Positions 31,939 to 42,709 of a DNA stretch of 64,000 nucleotides are shown piece by piece. The position numbers and the translations under genes are program-made. Each line of letters begins with the position of its first letter. The first letter of the stretch is position 1. Under the pieces are notes generated by a model that did not search any database, had not been told where the DNA came from, and saw only the letters and a program-made list of their open reading frames with translations. This DNA comes from Artemisia argyi (taxonomy: Eukaryota > Streptophyta > Magnoliopsida > Asterales > Asteraceae), in NCBI GenBank assembly GCA_030686995.1, contig CM060702.1:69345440-69409439 (forward strand), in the 5' to 3' direction.

Positions 31939-32941
31939 TTGGATCGATCCATGGATTTTGAAAATCTCAAAGAAGGGCAACCTATTCAAAACTCACCGCT
32001 TTTTGAAAAAGAAAACTTCCTTGAAAGAAAAACTAAATTTGAAAACTATGTAAAATCAATTGATCAAGATCTTTGGCATATTATTTCTTTGGTGATTTCA
32101 AACCAACAAAAACAAGTTTTGAAAATCAAAATGACTATTCTAAACTTGATAAAAATACTAAAGCTAAGATAATGATTTATAAAGCTTTATCAAGTACCAA
32201 ATATGAAAGAATGTATTTTTGTCAAACGGCTAATGATATTTGAAAAAATATAATCAACTTTCATCAAGGAATATGTCAAGTCAAAGATGATTAATTTGAT
32301 CTTACATATGAATTAGAAGTTTTAGAAAAACTAATAGATAGACACTTAGTAGAAGTTAATACATGTGCTACTAGTTTAAATGTTTTAAATGAAGGTACAA
32401 GTGAAGATAATTACGTGTGTCTTGATGAACTTGCTTGCGAATCATGGAATGAAACGGATGTTGACGAAGACAATCATCCGGTGGTTAATTGTCAATTTAT
32501 TGAAACAACAAGCAAGGTACATGTTGAAACCAAACATTTTTGCTTTGACACATTCATCTTAGAATTTTCTAAATTAGAAAATGAGTCTAAACTTTTAGGT
32601 AACATGAACCTAAAAACTATCTTTAACAATGAGTCTTCAAAATCCTTTGTGAATAACTTTGAAAAGGAAATCTTGTTAGAAGATAAAATGTCTAGACTTG
32701 AGAGTAATGTTGAAATTGATCTAGAATGTAAATTATGTCTAGAGTACAAACATGAGATTAAAAAGCAAAATGAGAAAAGAAAAATGCTAGCTAAATTTGA
32801 TGAAAGCTCAAAATCTCTTGAAAGATTGTTGAGGAGCCAAAGGTTGTTTGAAGATAAAACCGGATTAGGATTTAACTCAAAAGCACCATCAACTAGCAAA
32901 ACTAAGCAAGTAAAATTTGTTAAACCTAGAAGAGAGATTTA
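31939..32941 (+). pseudogene. SIRE-type gag remnant
   Basis: The first frame (31939-32172; likely start at 31950) has LFEKENFLERKTKFENYVKS and DQDLWHII, as in SIRE capsids. A frameshift near 32170 moves homology to a frame with YERMYFCQTANDI and two stops (about 32240-32295). The last part (32415-32941) is open and ends SSKSLERLLRSQRLFEDKTG with the GLGFN that closes SIRE gag. A zinc knuckle is absent, so gag is broken in at least three places. Confidence 0.8.
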
Positions 32942-33519
32942 GAGATAATTCAATCTCTAATAGAAACTCATGATAAAAGGATTAAGATTATCATGCTCTA
33001 TGCTTTTATATGATTATCTAACCTTCTTGGATACATGAGTAATTGAGTTTCCAAGCGTGTCGTCAAACCAAGATTTTACGCTTTGTGTTTATTCTCTTGA
33101 TAGCATCTCTATGCAATTTAAAAGGTACGCATTACTTCAACTTGACTTTGATTGTCTCTTGTTTCTAGCATTATGTGTTGTAGTATATATTATTAGTAGT
33201 ATTCTAAAGTGTTTACCAGCTATTAGTAATAACAATGATTAGATTCTCTAAGACAAGGAATTTCGTCATTAGTACTAGTAGGAGATATAAGGTGTTTCGG
33301 TTCTTTAACCGTCAAGAGATAAACACGAGAAACTCTTGAGTGAGTCTCACTCAACTCTTGCTTACAAGTGAGCTAACTAAGAATTTCCTAAGTGTTAAAA
33401 TAACTAACACTTTTGTGATACTTGCAAAATAAACCTTTGTAAAACACCATTCTTAAACACCATACTTTGGGTCTTAAATTATGTTTTACTTAAATTATGT
33501 TTTACTTCAAGTAAGGAAA
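32942..33519 (+). mobile_element. Non-coding interior of SIRE-type element
   Basis: No recognisable pol sequence in this stretch; protease and the integrase core appear deleted. Confidence 0.6.
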
Positions 33520-34590
33520 CCCAAAGAGTCGAGGAGTCGTTGAATATAACATTTAACGAGAGATCACCTCCTTCTAAGATATCATCTTTGGTAGATGATG
33601 ACTTAGTCGAAAGTCCAATGATGGCAAGACATGTATGTTGTGTAAAACATTAAGGATAAAGGTACAAAATAACATCTTCTCACCTTGAGTCAAACATTGA
33701 ATCAAGTAAAATTGACATAAGTTATAAAACTTGATTTATAGGTCATAGTTGTGTCTAAGCAAATTCAACAAAAACAGTTTTTGGAATTTAGAGTAAAACA
33801 ACTAGTGAAACAAAATAGATTTTTCAAAGTAATCAAGTGATTATAGTGTCAATATTTGAAAGACTTTTTGATAATAAAAGCAAGCTCCAAAAGCAAGGGA
33901 TTTTAACTTAAAGACATTCCTAGTTACTCTCTTGTTCTCAATGGTTAAGTTATTAATGACTTATCAAGAATGAGATTAGTAAATCCGTAGGTAAAACTAA
34001 ACGTAGAGAAATGTTCGGGAGACTACTTGTTCTCATAACAATTAGATCCAACATTATGTTTAGTGTTTGTCTATGTGCTCGTTTTAAAGAAAATCCTAAA
34101 ACAACTCTTTAGTTGAGCTTGTTTGGATACATCAAAAAGTACTACACAACTAGGATTATGGTATCCCAAAAGAACGGGAATAGAAACCATAGTGTATGCC
34201 AAATGGAATTATGTTGGTAATAAGTTGATAAGAAAAGCACAAGTGGTACTTGCACTTTTATACTTACTTACCCATTGATTCTTCAAAAACGCTTATGGTT
34301 CTCATATTAGTATCAGATGAAGAAGCACGTCAACAAGCTCCACTTTAACAAGCTAACTCGCGTCGACAACGGAATTCATCTCATCAACATTGTTATCCCT
34401 TCAACAAAGGAAGCATCGACTTCAGCGACAATCCAATGCATTATGTTCTTGATTGACATATTGTGATCCGTCATCATCGTCTTGGTAAAAATGTTTATTG
34501 AGGAACATCTTAACTAAGAAAGTCTTATACGTTAACCATTCTATCAACATTTTCACAAAACCTCTTGAATGAGAAGCATTCATCATCCCT
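33520..34590 (+). pseudogene. SIRE-type pol shreds (integrase linker and RNase H tail)
   Basis: About 33526-33620 reads EESLNITFNERSPPSKISSL then VDDDLVESP, the linker between integrase and reverse transcriptase; the minus-strand element at 63258-64000 has the homologous EESLNVTFDESMPEPKSSPL. About 34480-34590 reads INIFTKPLE, the ADIFTKPLD motif at the end of copia RNase H. Between them I can recognise no reverse transcriptase core. Confidence 0.65.
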
Positions 34591-34683
34591 AGGCTTAGTC
34601 AAAGACTCAAAAGACCTAAAACCTTAGTTTTGAACATTAGGATAAAACCACAAAAATCAAGACAATCCCTTTTGAATTTTTCC

Positions 34684-34775
34684 CTGCAGTACCCACGGAA
34701 CCTTCAGACCATACGGGTGGAACCCTCCCTTTGGTTCCGCCTGGTCCGCCAAATCTCCAGCATGTTTTATTTTTA
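34684..34775 (+). promoter_or_regulatory. U3-like GC-rich palindromic module before ORF2
   Basis: CTGCAG, then CACGGAACC, GGGTGGAACCC, GGTTCCGCCTGGTCCGCC and CCAGCATGTTTTAT in the same order as the LTR module (30907-30995). It lies about 710 bp before the 352-codon ORF. That it is an internal promoter is inference. Confidence 0.55.
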
Positions 34776-35484
34776 ATTTCATAACCAAACACCCTCTTAA
34801 TTTAATCATTTACTTATCAAACAGCCATCACCCTCTCAAAAACACATAACCATACGAAATTTAGGGCTTTCAATCTAACCTCTTCAAATCCAATCAACTT
34901 TATAAGTGTTCTAATCATAATTTCATTTTTGATTCAAGTATAACATTCTCATTTACATTCATTAACTAGAATCTTAGGTTTTATGCATAGAACTTTTTGA
35001 TTCATGAAAAACTTGGTTGCTAACCAATCATGTCTTCCATTAGTTAAGAATTGTATCCTTTTTGTTGTTATTCTGATTTGCCAAACACACCAAGTGCATT
35101 GTCTTTCAAAAATTGCAATCCACAACTAGAACATAACTCTTCACCACATTGTTAAAACAAATGAAAAACGTCATTAAAACATCACTTGCATATTGTCTCT
35201 TGAATGCTAAAGGAAATACATAACTAATATGTATTTTCGGGTACATTCAATCGAAGACACGTTCAATAAGGAAAGTTTTGGTTATCTTTTGTTTTTATAA
35301 CAAAACTTGCATAACAAAACAATTTGGGCATCAAAATGAGTCAAGATAACCAAGTCTCCACATTGTTTGCATATAGGAACACATTAGAACATCCACATTG
35401 TTAAAAATCGTTAACATATAATTTTGTGTTTTCTAGGAATCAACGACCCTCCATTTCTCCGATCACAAAGAAACCCTTAAGTAC

Positions 35485-36543
35485 TTGCCAAAACACCATA
35501 GGACCAAAGGTCTCAACAAAGTTCAAGTAGAAACCTTTAAGGCACTAGAAAAACGCTATGTTCACGAAGGTAGAACCATTGATCCATCCTTTCTAGAAGG
35601 AACTTCCATTCGCCAAAGCTTTGCCGCAATCAACTTTGATTGTCTCCTTGATATCGATGAGCCAATTTGTCCTAGGTTCATCTTAGAATTCTATGCAACC
35701 GTAAACCTTTCCACAAATGATTTTGGTAAGATATCATTAAACTTCACAACCAATCAAGTACCAAATTTCTTAGATTTAAAAGACTTAGCTATCATTCTTG
35801 ATGTTCCAAATGAGGGTACTTGTCTCTACACGGATAAGTGGCCCATTTCAAGTCTTGATTCTATTGAGCGTTTTCATCCATACAACAATCCTCTTGCTAG
35901 TAAGGAAACAATTAAAGAACATCTCTTCGTTAGAACCTCTACCACTAGGAAGAATCGTTCGGGGAATGATGTGGATAAGGATCCTTTTGGTATGGAGCTC
36001 AATGAGCTTAAACCACAATTTAAGAAGTGGGAAGAAATTCTTAGAGCTAACGTCATAAGTACCATAGGAAATAGAGATCATGTCAACACATGCCTTTGCT
36101 ATATGCTCTATAGCATTTCCACCGGTCAACCTTTTAACTTAGCCTATTACCTCGCCAAAATAATGGTCGACATACCCTTGGTAGGAACAACCGCTCTTCC
36201 TTATGGAATGCTTCTCACCCGCCTCTTTAGAGCAATCTCACCCATTCCTCCTAACGATAATGGAATGTGCCTTGACTATTCTCTCGTTCCTCACATCTTC
36301 GTTCTTCTAAGTGATAAACGAGTTTTCAAAGGTAAGGGCAAACGTACTCGCTCACCTACACCATCATCATCCGACATGAGCGAGGACGATAAACTTCCTA
36401 ACTCTAAGTTACCTCCTTTAGACTACCTTCAAGAACTCCCCGTCATTGACAATGCATCCGAAGAGTTCAAGCAAACCAAAGGAATTTTCAAGTGCTTTGG
36501 AAGGTACCTAAGCAAGCTCGATAAGAAGATAGACCGGTTGTGA
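35485..36543 (+). CDS. Extra ORF of SIRE-type element, plant transposon-associated domain
   Basis: 352 codons, uninterrupted (MPKHHRTKGLNKVQVETFKA...KKIDRL). Central motifs are RFILEFYATVNL (about residues 71-82), LKDLAIILDVPNEGTCLYTDKW, HVNTCLCYMLYSISTGQPFNLAYYLA and LPYGMLLTRLFRAI. I recall this order from large families of retrotransposon-borne proteins in Asteraceae and other eudicots, annotated only as a putative plant transposon protein domain. The C-terminal quarter is Ser/Pro/Asp-rich then basic. No signal peptide or membrane span is evident, so it is not envelope-like despite its position after pol. It is better preserved than gag and pol. Role unknown. Confidence 0.7.
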   Translation: MPKHHRTKGLNKVQVETFKALEKRYVHEGRTIDPSFLEGTSIRQSFAAINFDCLLDIDEPICPRFILEFYATVNLSTNDFGKISLNFTTNQVPNFLDLKDLAIILDVPNEGTCLYTDKWPISSLDSIERFHPYNNPLASKETIKEHLFVRTSTTRKNRSGNDVDKDPFGMELNELKPQFKKWEEILRANVISTIGNRDHVNTCLCYMLYSISTGQPFNLAYYLAKIMVDIPLVGTTALPYGMLLTRLFRAISPIPPNDNGMCLDYSLVPHIFVLLSDKRVFKGKGKRTRSPTPSSSDMSEDDKLPNSKLPPLDYLQELPVIDNASEEFKQTKGIFKCFGRYLSKLDKKIDRL

Positions 36544-36897
36544 GAAGCGTGATTAAGGAGTGTTTGGCTTATGAAGGTTTTAGAACCTTGTATGTGTTAA
36601 ACTATGAGATTTGTATTGTTTTTCACGTTCATGCTTCATTACGTTTATCAGATTATGTTTGTATGAGCTTTTATGCATAATGACAATATTTGAGGTGTTT
36701 TGTCAATTTTTATGTTTATGGTAAATTTCACTAAGTTTAGTGAAAATCGCTAGCCCCCGGTCAAAGTCATATGATATGAGTGTTTACATGTTCATTTTTT
36801 GCATTTCCTAACCAGATATGCATTATATTTTTGATTTTAGGAGTTTTCAAAAAATTTGAAAATCGTCTCGCGGGTCAAAATCGCGGGCTGTCTAGTT

Positions 36898-37035
36898 TTT
36901 CAGGTCTGGCGGATCTGGCGGCACCCTAGAATGGGTTCTGCCAGTGTAATTTCTGGCAACCCAGAAATGGCCCAACGGACCAGACGAAACCCAAATCGCC
37001 TGTGTTTCGCGAGGGTTCCGCCAGTCACCTGCAGA
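36898..37035 (+). promoter_or_regulatory. Second U3-like GC-rich module before ORF3
   Basis: GGTCTGGCGGATCTGGCGGC followed by ACCCTAGAATGGGTTCTGCC (matching the LTR module in reverse), then GAGGGTTCCGCCAGTCACC and TGCAGAAAATTTTTGCC (matching its right arm). It lies about 490 bp before the 345-codon ORF. Confidence 0.55.
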
Positions 37036-37523
37036 AAATTTTTGCCATTTTTCTTAAGTTCAAAACTTGTAAAGTGTCAAACCATTTTCTTTAGTGAGAA
37101 ACATCCTCCATTAACTCCAAAAACCATATTAGGACAACTCTCACTCACTAAAACAATTAGGAAGTCACTTCCCGCCAAAAATTAAAATTCAAACATAACT
37201 AACCCAAGGAACCCTTTTAAAGGATCCTTCAAACCATTGGAATATTTTCAACCAAATCACTTCCCATGATCACAAAACATTGAGTGCTTATGTTGGTCTT
37301 TTACTCCACCTTATTCCATTGGATTGAAATCCAATGATTTGACATGTTCATGAAAATTTTCTAAATCAATTGAAACCTCAATCTTTGAATGGTAGAACAT
37401 CAAATCCAAACACCCATTTCAACATCTCTTCCACCCTATAAATTTGAAAGTTTTGCAACAATTCAAATCACACCATCTCCATCAAAATTTCTCCTCTCAA
37501 AACATTAAAACCACACCTTTGAA

Positions 37524-38561
37524 ATGACTAAATCCAACACCTCATCCGAGTCATCAAAATCTTTGGCAAAAACCACTAAGATTAGTGTTAAACCTTGTTG
37601 CTTCAACAAAACCGTCAAGTCAAGCTCATCATCTTCAAGTGATGCTTCACTTTACATTTCTTCACCTATCCAAGATTTCCTTAACCTTACTACCTCAACA
37701 CCATCCTCAACACCTTGCAATACCAATGTGATCACTATTCAATATTTGCTTAATCTTGCTACTCCAACACCCTCTCCAACACATTGCAACACCAACATAG
37801 CCACCATTCCTCCACCAACTAGACCTTCAAGTGATTCAACATCACCTTCACAACAAGCTCAACCATCAAAAACTCCATCACCCCAATCACCACCACTTAC
37901 ACCAATGGAACTTTTCCATACACCACCAACATCACCACTACCCTATTTGGAAACATTAGAAGACCTATCACCTAAATCATCAAACCCACCATCCTTGTCA
38001 CTCTTTGACACCATTGCTCAAATGGAAACCCAACAACAACCTAGTGAGCAATTGGATGATGAACCCCATCAACCATCATTAGTAGAACGGTTGGCTTACC
38101 GTTATGCTAGACCATCAATTTTTCCAAATGATCAAGGTCATACACACTCACAATCATTTGTGTTTCACCCAATTTACAAAGACCTTCATGGTAATCCCTC
38201 CGGCGGACCAAGCTTCCGCCATTTTGTTCAAAACCAACAACCACAACAACAACAACCATCACCACAAGAACCTTCCCAACAATTTGAATATCTACTTTCT
38301 TCTTATAAGAAAATAGAAGCATCCATATGGGAAAAACCTCCAAACCTTAATGATGTGATTGACACTCATTTAAACCACCTTCATGCCTTCAAACGTATGG
38401 TTGACTCTCAAATCAACCATATTATGGTTTTACAAACAACACTACACTCAACTAATGAAGGAAGCAAAAACACCTCTCAACCATCCACATTTGCTCCTTC
38501 AAGTTCAACCCATCCACCACCAACAAATCAAACCTCTTCCACCAAACTTTCCCTGCCATGA
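37524..38561 (+). CDS. Second extra ORF, low-complexity Ser/Thr/Pro/Gln protein
   Basis: 345 codons (MTKSNTSSESSKSLAKTTKI...). Mostly low-complexity: a Ser run, near-repeated modules (PIQDFLNLTTSTPSSTPCNT and TIQYLLNLATPTPSPTHCNT), a Pro-rich centre and a Gln run (about residues 236-245). No catalytic motif. It stops at 38561, but another frame continues to 38697 with CHDCNHCERTAHISEGC then REIRELSEEMRF, a cysteine cluster plus a short coiled coil. The ORF probably lost its true C terminus to a frameshift near 38550. A similar tail occurs in the other SIRE-type element at 58022. Confidence 0.55.
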   Translation: MTKSNTSSESSKSLAKTTKISVKPCCFNKTVKSSSSSSSDASLYISSPIQDFLNLTTSTPSSTPCNTNVITIQYLLNLATPTPSPTHCNTNIATIPPPTRPSSDSTSPSQQAQPSKTPSPQSPPLTPMELFHTPPTSPLPYLETLEDLSPKSSNPPSLSLFDTIAQMETQQQPSEQLDDEPHQPSLVERLAYRYARPSIFPNDQGHTHSQSFVFHPIYKDLHGNPSGGPSFRHFVQNQQPQQQQPSPQEPSQQFEYLLSSYKKIEASIWEKPPNLNDVIDTHLNHLHAFKRMVDSQINHIMVLQTTLHSTNEGSKNTSQPSTFAPSSSTHPPPTNQTSSTKLSLP

Positions 38562-39555
38562 TTGCAATCATTGCGAAAGAACCGCTCACATTAGTGAAGG
38601 GTGTCGAAGGGAAATTCGCGAGCTATCCGAAGAAATGAGGTTTATACTAAACCACATTTTGGATCATCTACAATCCTTGTCTCACCCACCTCAACCTTAG
38701 AGTCTCCAAAATGAAATATAACCGTTTCTTTTGGAAAATGTTTCCCATTTAAACCAACAAACCAAAACCCGTGTCACCCTCTCAACCTTCAAAATAAAGT
38801 CTGCTACAACCTCCAACACACATGTTCATCCTTAAACAACCTTAGCCTTGTTTTTGGAAAATGTTTCTCATTAAGGAAAATGATGATTTCCTTGTAGCAT
38901 TATGTTCTTAGTTTATTTTTAGTTTTTCTTTACTTTTAAGAAGTAGGATAATGTCGTCCTAATTTCTTGTCTTTGACATTTTAAGAGTCAAAATTTTACA
39001 TGAAATGAATTTCATTCTACTACAAGGTTTGCATTGTTTGTTGACCATTTAGGTATAATGAGTGAACTATACCTTGCTATGGTAGCATACATATATCTTG
39101 TGTTTTAGAAACTAACCTTTCTTTTTGTAGGATCATTATCCATGTTTTCTTTCCTTGATACTCCATTTAGGGGAGTAATATTCAAGGGGGAGCATGAGTG
39201 TTGCATTATTCCACTTCACAACTCTTAGTTGTGTTCTAGACATGAAATGCTTTCATGACTTGTCTTGTGTGGGAACTAACATTTTGTTTTGTAGGGTCAA
39301 AATCCATGTCTCCTCTCTTGGCACTCCATTTAGGGGGAGTATTGTCCAAGGAGGAGCAAGTGCATACTTCCGCTTCACTACTCTTCTTTTTGTTTCGACA
39401 AAAGGGGAGAATTTATATATAAACTTGTTTCAAAATTTTTTTTTTTGCATATCACATCATCTTAGCAAAAACAAGTTTTTATACTAACTTTGTAAGACTT
39501 AACACTAAAACTAGTGATTTACTTATAAATAAAGTTTATGTTTTGTCATCAACAA
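38562..39555 (+). mobile_element. 3' interior with repeated purine tracts
   Basis: After the cysteine tail (to 38697) there is no gene. Two copies of a roughly 165-bp unit (about 39112-39400) each contain ACTCCATTTAGGGG followed by CAAGG(G/A)GGAGCA(T/A)G. These purine-rich repeats resemble the multiple polypurine tracts of SIRE/Maximus elements. Confidence 0.65.
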
Positions 39556-39567
39556 AAAAGGGGAGAT
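39556..39567 (+). promoter_or_regulatory. Polypurine tract of SIRE-type element
   Basis: AAAAAGGGGAGAT directly before the 3' LTR TGTTAATAC; primes plus-strand synthesis in this class. Confidence 0.85.
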
Positions 39568-40909
39568 TGTTAATACAAATATCGCCTAAAAACGTTATTT
39601 ATATTTTACGATCTTTGCTAAGTTTTGTTAATGACAAAGTATGAACTTTAGCTAAGAGTAAATCATCACTTTAAGTGCTTAAGTCTTGTTTAACTAAGGT
39701 TTACATTTCTTTTTAAACAAAACATTGTTTTTATTTCTTAAATTAGAAAGTGTCTTGTCACATCATATTTATTTCTTTAAATAGAAATATCACATCACAT
39801 TTATGGTAAGTTTGTCAATATACATTTATGGAAAGAAAGTGTGTTTGACTAACCATAAGTTTTCTTGTGCAAGTTTATGTTTGACTAGTATTTATGTGAT
39901 GTGACCTTGTTTGGTTTGGAAGATTTATTGCAAAACTAACTGCAGCCCTGACGGAACCCTGGGGGTACACGGGTGGAACCCATCTGAGGGTTCTGCCGTA
40001 TCCGCCAGACCTGCAGAATGTTTTGCTATAAATACCAAGCCACTTGTTTGTTTTGTGTAACTTTAGGACATATTTTCATATACTCTCTCAACTAACTCAG
40101 TAACATTTGACTTGTGTGATCCTCTTATGTAGCAAGGGACTTCACAAGATCATTTAAGAAGTTACAAGCTTCAACTCTAAAGTTGCAAGTCTTGTTAGCT
40201 TTGTCATGTATAAGCTTTGGTAGTTTATACTTAATTTGTATCATGTATGTAGAAGTGATTGGTTAGTATTTTAGGCCTAAAAATACGTAGTGTGTCGGGA
40301 GTTGTTATACCCTTGTAAAAGAACTAACGGGAGTGGTTGTACCCTTGGTAAAGAACTCGACATCTAGCTTAGTGTCGATAAAAGTGTAAGCGACGATGGG
40401 AGTGGTTGTACCCGTGTAAAAGAACTCGACATCTAGCTTAGTGTCGGTAAAAGTGTAAGCGACGTTGTAAAGGTTTCTCCACCGGGAAAGGAGCTTGTTG
40501 ATTAGTGCTTATAACTCTCGAATTGGAAACTCGGGGCGTGGATGTAGGGCAAGGAAAAAGAGTCCTTGTAGCCGAACCACGATAAACAATCGTGTTGTGG
40601 TTTGATCGTTTCTTTCTTTATCTTTGCTTATTACATATTGTCTTTAGTTAGAATTGCTAATCACATGTAAAGCTTTTCAAAGAATTAAACAAGTAAAAGT
40701 TGTGTTTATATCTTTAAACAAACGTAAAGCTTTTCAAAGAACTAAACAAGTAAAGTTAGGATTGTTATTCACACGTAAAGCTTTTCAAAGAATTGAATAT
40801 GTAAAGTTGTGTTTATATCTTTAAACAAATGTAAAGTTTTTAAAGGATAATCAAGTTAAAAAGAATTTAAAAGCGGTAAACTAATCAACCCCCCTTCTAG
40901 TTTTTCACA
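39568..40909 (+). mobile_element. SIRE-type element, 3' LTR
   Basis: 1342 bp; carries the GC-rich module (about 39936-40016) and TATAAATA (about 40027). Followed by the GAGTG duplication. Confidence 0.93.
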
Positions 40910-41472
40910 GAGTGCTCTTTTTCATCTAAAGTATGGAAGGTTATTGGGGTTAAAGCTGGTCTACAGAACGTATCTCCAAAGTTGAATGATATTATTTCTT
41001 GGTTAGTGCCGCTTTCACTAAAAAACTCCGTTGAAAGCATTGTGAGTCGTTTGGTGTTCGCTGCGGCTTCGTACTTCATATGGCAGGAACGTAACAACCG
41101 CCTCTTTTCCAATGATTCTCGTTGTGCTAAACAGGTGTGTGATGCTATCATGGAAACTGTGAGATTAAAGATGACGTCCATTCGTTTCAAGAAATCGCCA
41201 AAGGTCATGGACATTTTGCTCAAGTGGAAGATTAATTTAAACGTGACGTGATATGAGCGAGGCATGGTCTTGGCTACATGGAAAGGTGTTATTTTCTTGT
41301 CCAAACTCATGTCGTGTATTATCTACTTTATGTTTTGGTTGTTATGTTTGAATGTGTTCGAACATATAGCTTTTGCATTTGCAATTGGTTTAAAGTGGCT
41401 CATCACCACTCCCTCATGTAACAACATTATAATTTCATTGATTCAATTCACCGGGTATTGAAACCCTTTACC
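40910..41472 (+). pseudogene. LINE pol C-terminus, part 2, and 3' UTR
   Basis: Continues the LINE frame after the copia insertion: ECSFSSKVWKVIG, then YFIWQERNNRLF (shared with the LINE at 10300), ending ...LLKWKINLNVT and a TGA near 41251. The 3' UTR runs to 41472. Confidence 0.85.
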
Positions 41473-41487
41473 CACATATTATTCGTC

Positions 41488-42246
41488 GGCGCTAGCTGAT
41501 CTGTCAATTCTCGAGAATCTTTTTGATTTTTACTGAAAGCAGAATACGTTGGGCTTGTAATAACATAGCCATCCTACCTTTCACAATTATAGTTCACAAC
41601 ACCCTTGACTAAACAACATATATTTTTTTGAATTCTTGCCTTGGAAATGTTTGGGGGCAACAGTGTTAAAAGGATGTTTGGACAAGCATTGGTGAAAAGA
41701 CGAAAAAACTCATCGTGTGAAAGTCATGTGGGAGATATAACGAGGAAAAACCTAACATCAGTTAGGGTTTTGGACTAAATGGGTGTGAAAATGCCCACCT
41801 TGAGGACTTTAAGCGGGTAACCCTAGATCTGAGGACCAAACATAGAAAAGTGACCCACCTTGAGGACCAACGGCGTAATTTACTCAGTCATGTTGAGATT
41901 TATCTATCAAATCACTAAGATAGTTTAGATAATCGTCGTATAATATAATACGAATGCAAATGTCGTTGACAAAACTTGTCTATATGGTTGTACCAGAAAG
42001 GAAACAAACAGATGAAATAATTCATTTGTTTGCTCAATAAACTGGCAACATTTTAACCAATAAGACAGCCTATGAATTTAGAAACACTTGAGTGCATCGA
42101 TTGCGACACGTAAAATTGTTATTATGCAAACGGTGGTTTGCATTAATAATGATTGTGGTCCAATTTTTGAAGTCCAAACGTAACATAAGACAAATACAAC
42201 ATTAGTATTTGATTCGTACTACACCCAGAGATCTAGTTATGTCTTT
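41488..42246. other. Unassigned, with a possible MULE end
   Basis: No gene. About 41780-41885 contains a repeated word (CCACCTTGAGGAC) and ends GACCAACGGCGTAATTTACTC, which resembles a Mutator-type terminus without a partner. Confidence 0.4.
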
Positions 42247-42254
42247 TATTTTAA

Positions 42255-42387
42255 TGGGAGTTGATACTCCAACCACATTTTTTTTATGCAAATACTATAA
42301 TTGTGCATTGCAGTGTTGTACGGTACAATACTGTAATGCACAAATTGTAGTGCAAACATCAAAAAATGTGGTGGAGTATCAACTCCC
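42255..42387. mobile_element. Near-palindromic MITE, about 133 bp
   Basis: GGGAGTTGATACTCCAACCA at the left pairs with its reverse at the right (TGGAGTATCAACTCCC), and the interior (ATAATTGTGCATT...AATGCACAAATTGT) continues the pairing almost to the centre. Direct repeats TATTTTAA flank it (42247-42254, 42388-42395); at 9 bp there is one mismatch. The RNA would fold into one long hairpin. Confidence 0.88.
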
Positions 42388-42709
42388 TATTTTAAATGTC
42401 AGCTGAATTGATTTCTAAATATATTGTTTATATATATAAGTTTTATTATAGAAAATTTTATAATCACAATAATTAAAATACACACATTCTCCATATAAAA
42501 CAGTAAAATACGCACTATTCCACGATTTCGTAAGTGATAAGTATAAACCCTATAAATGAAAATGTATTTGAAGAAGGTTTAACGAAACGCAGTTGCGATC
42601 AACTTGTACATTTTCATTTTGTGTATCTAACTTTCTGTTTACCATCCAAGTTTTTGAACTATCTGAATGGTATTATTTTTTGGAACACCAATTAGTGAAC
42701 GACCATTAA

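Larger units (their letters stand above)
30538..40909 (+). mobile_element. SIRE-type Ty1/copia element, 10,372 bp, with extra ORFs
   Basis: LTRs of 1345 bp (30538-31882) and 1342 bp (39568-40909) with TGTTAATAC...TTTTCCACA-type ends, and target-site duplication GAGTG (30533-30537, 40910-40914). A PBS follows the left LTR; AAAAAGGGGAGAT precedes the right one. Interior order: broken gag (31939-32941), shreds of pol (about 33520-33620, 34480-34590), intact 352-codon ORF (35485-36543), 345-codon ORF (37524-38561) with an out-of-frame cysteine tail, then purine-rich repeats. Extra ORFs in the envelope position and multiple purine tracts are typical of the SIRE/Maximus lineage. Pol is largely deleted, so movement would need helper enzymes. 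Confidence 0.93.
30181..41472 (+). mobile_element. 5'-truncated LINE (L1 type) split by the SIRE-type element
   Basis: A perfect 15-bp target-site duplication, CACATATTATTCGTC, flanks the whole at 30166-30180 and 41473-41487. LINE sequence is 30181-30537 plus 40910-41472 (about 0.9 kb); the rest is the later copia insertion. The 3' end (CACCGGGTATTGAAACCC...TTTACCC) resembles that of the LINE ending near 10900 but has no A tail. Order of events: LINE first, copia second. Confidence 0.88.

Noticed and set aside
35485..36543. Envelope protein in the SIRE-type element
   Set aside because: Position fits, but no signal peptide, membrane span or cleavage site is visible; motifs match a plant transposon-associated family instead.
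38107..38343. Minus-strand frame with Val/Met runs
   Set aside because: Shadow of the Asn/Gln/His-rich stretch of the 345-codon ORF.
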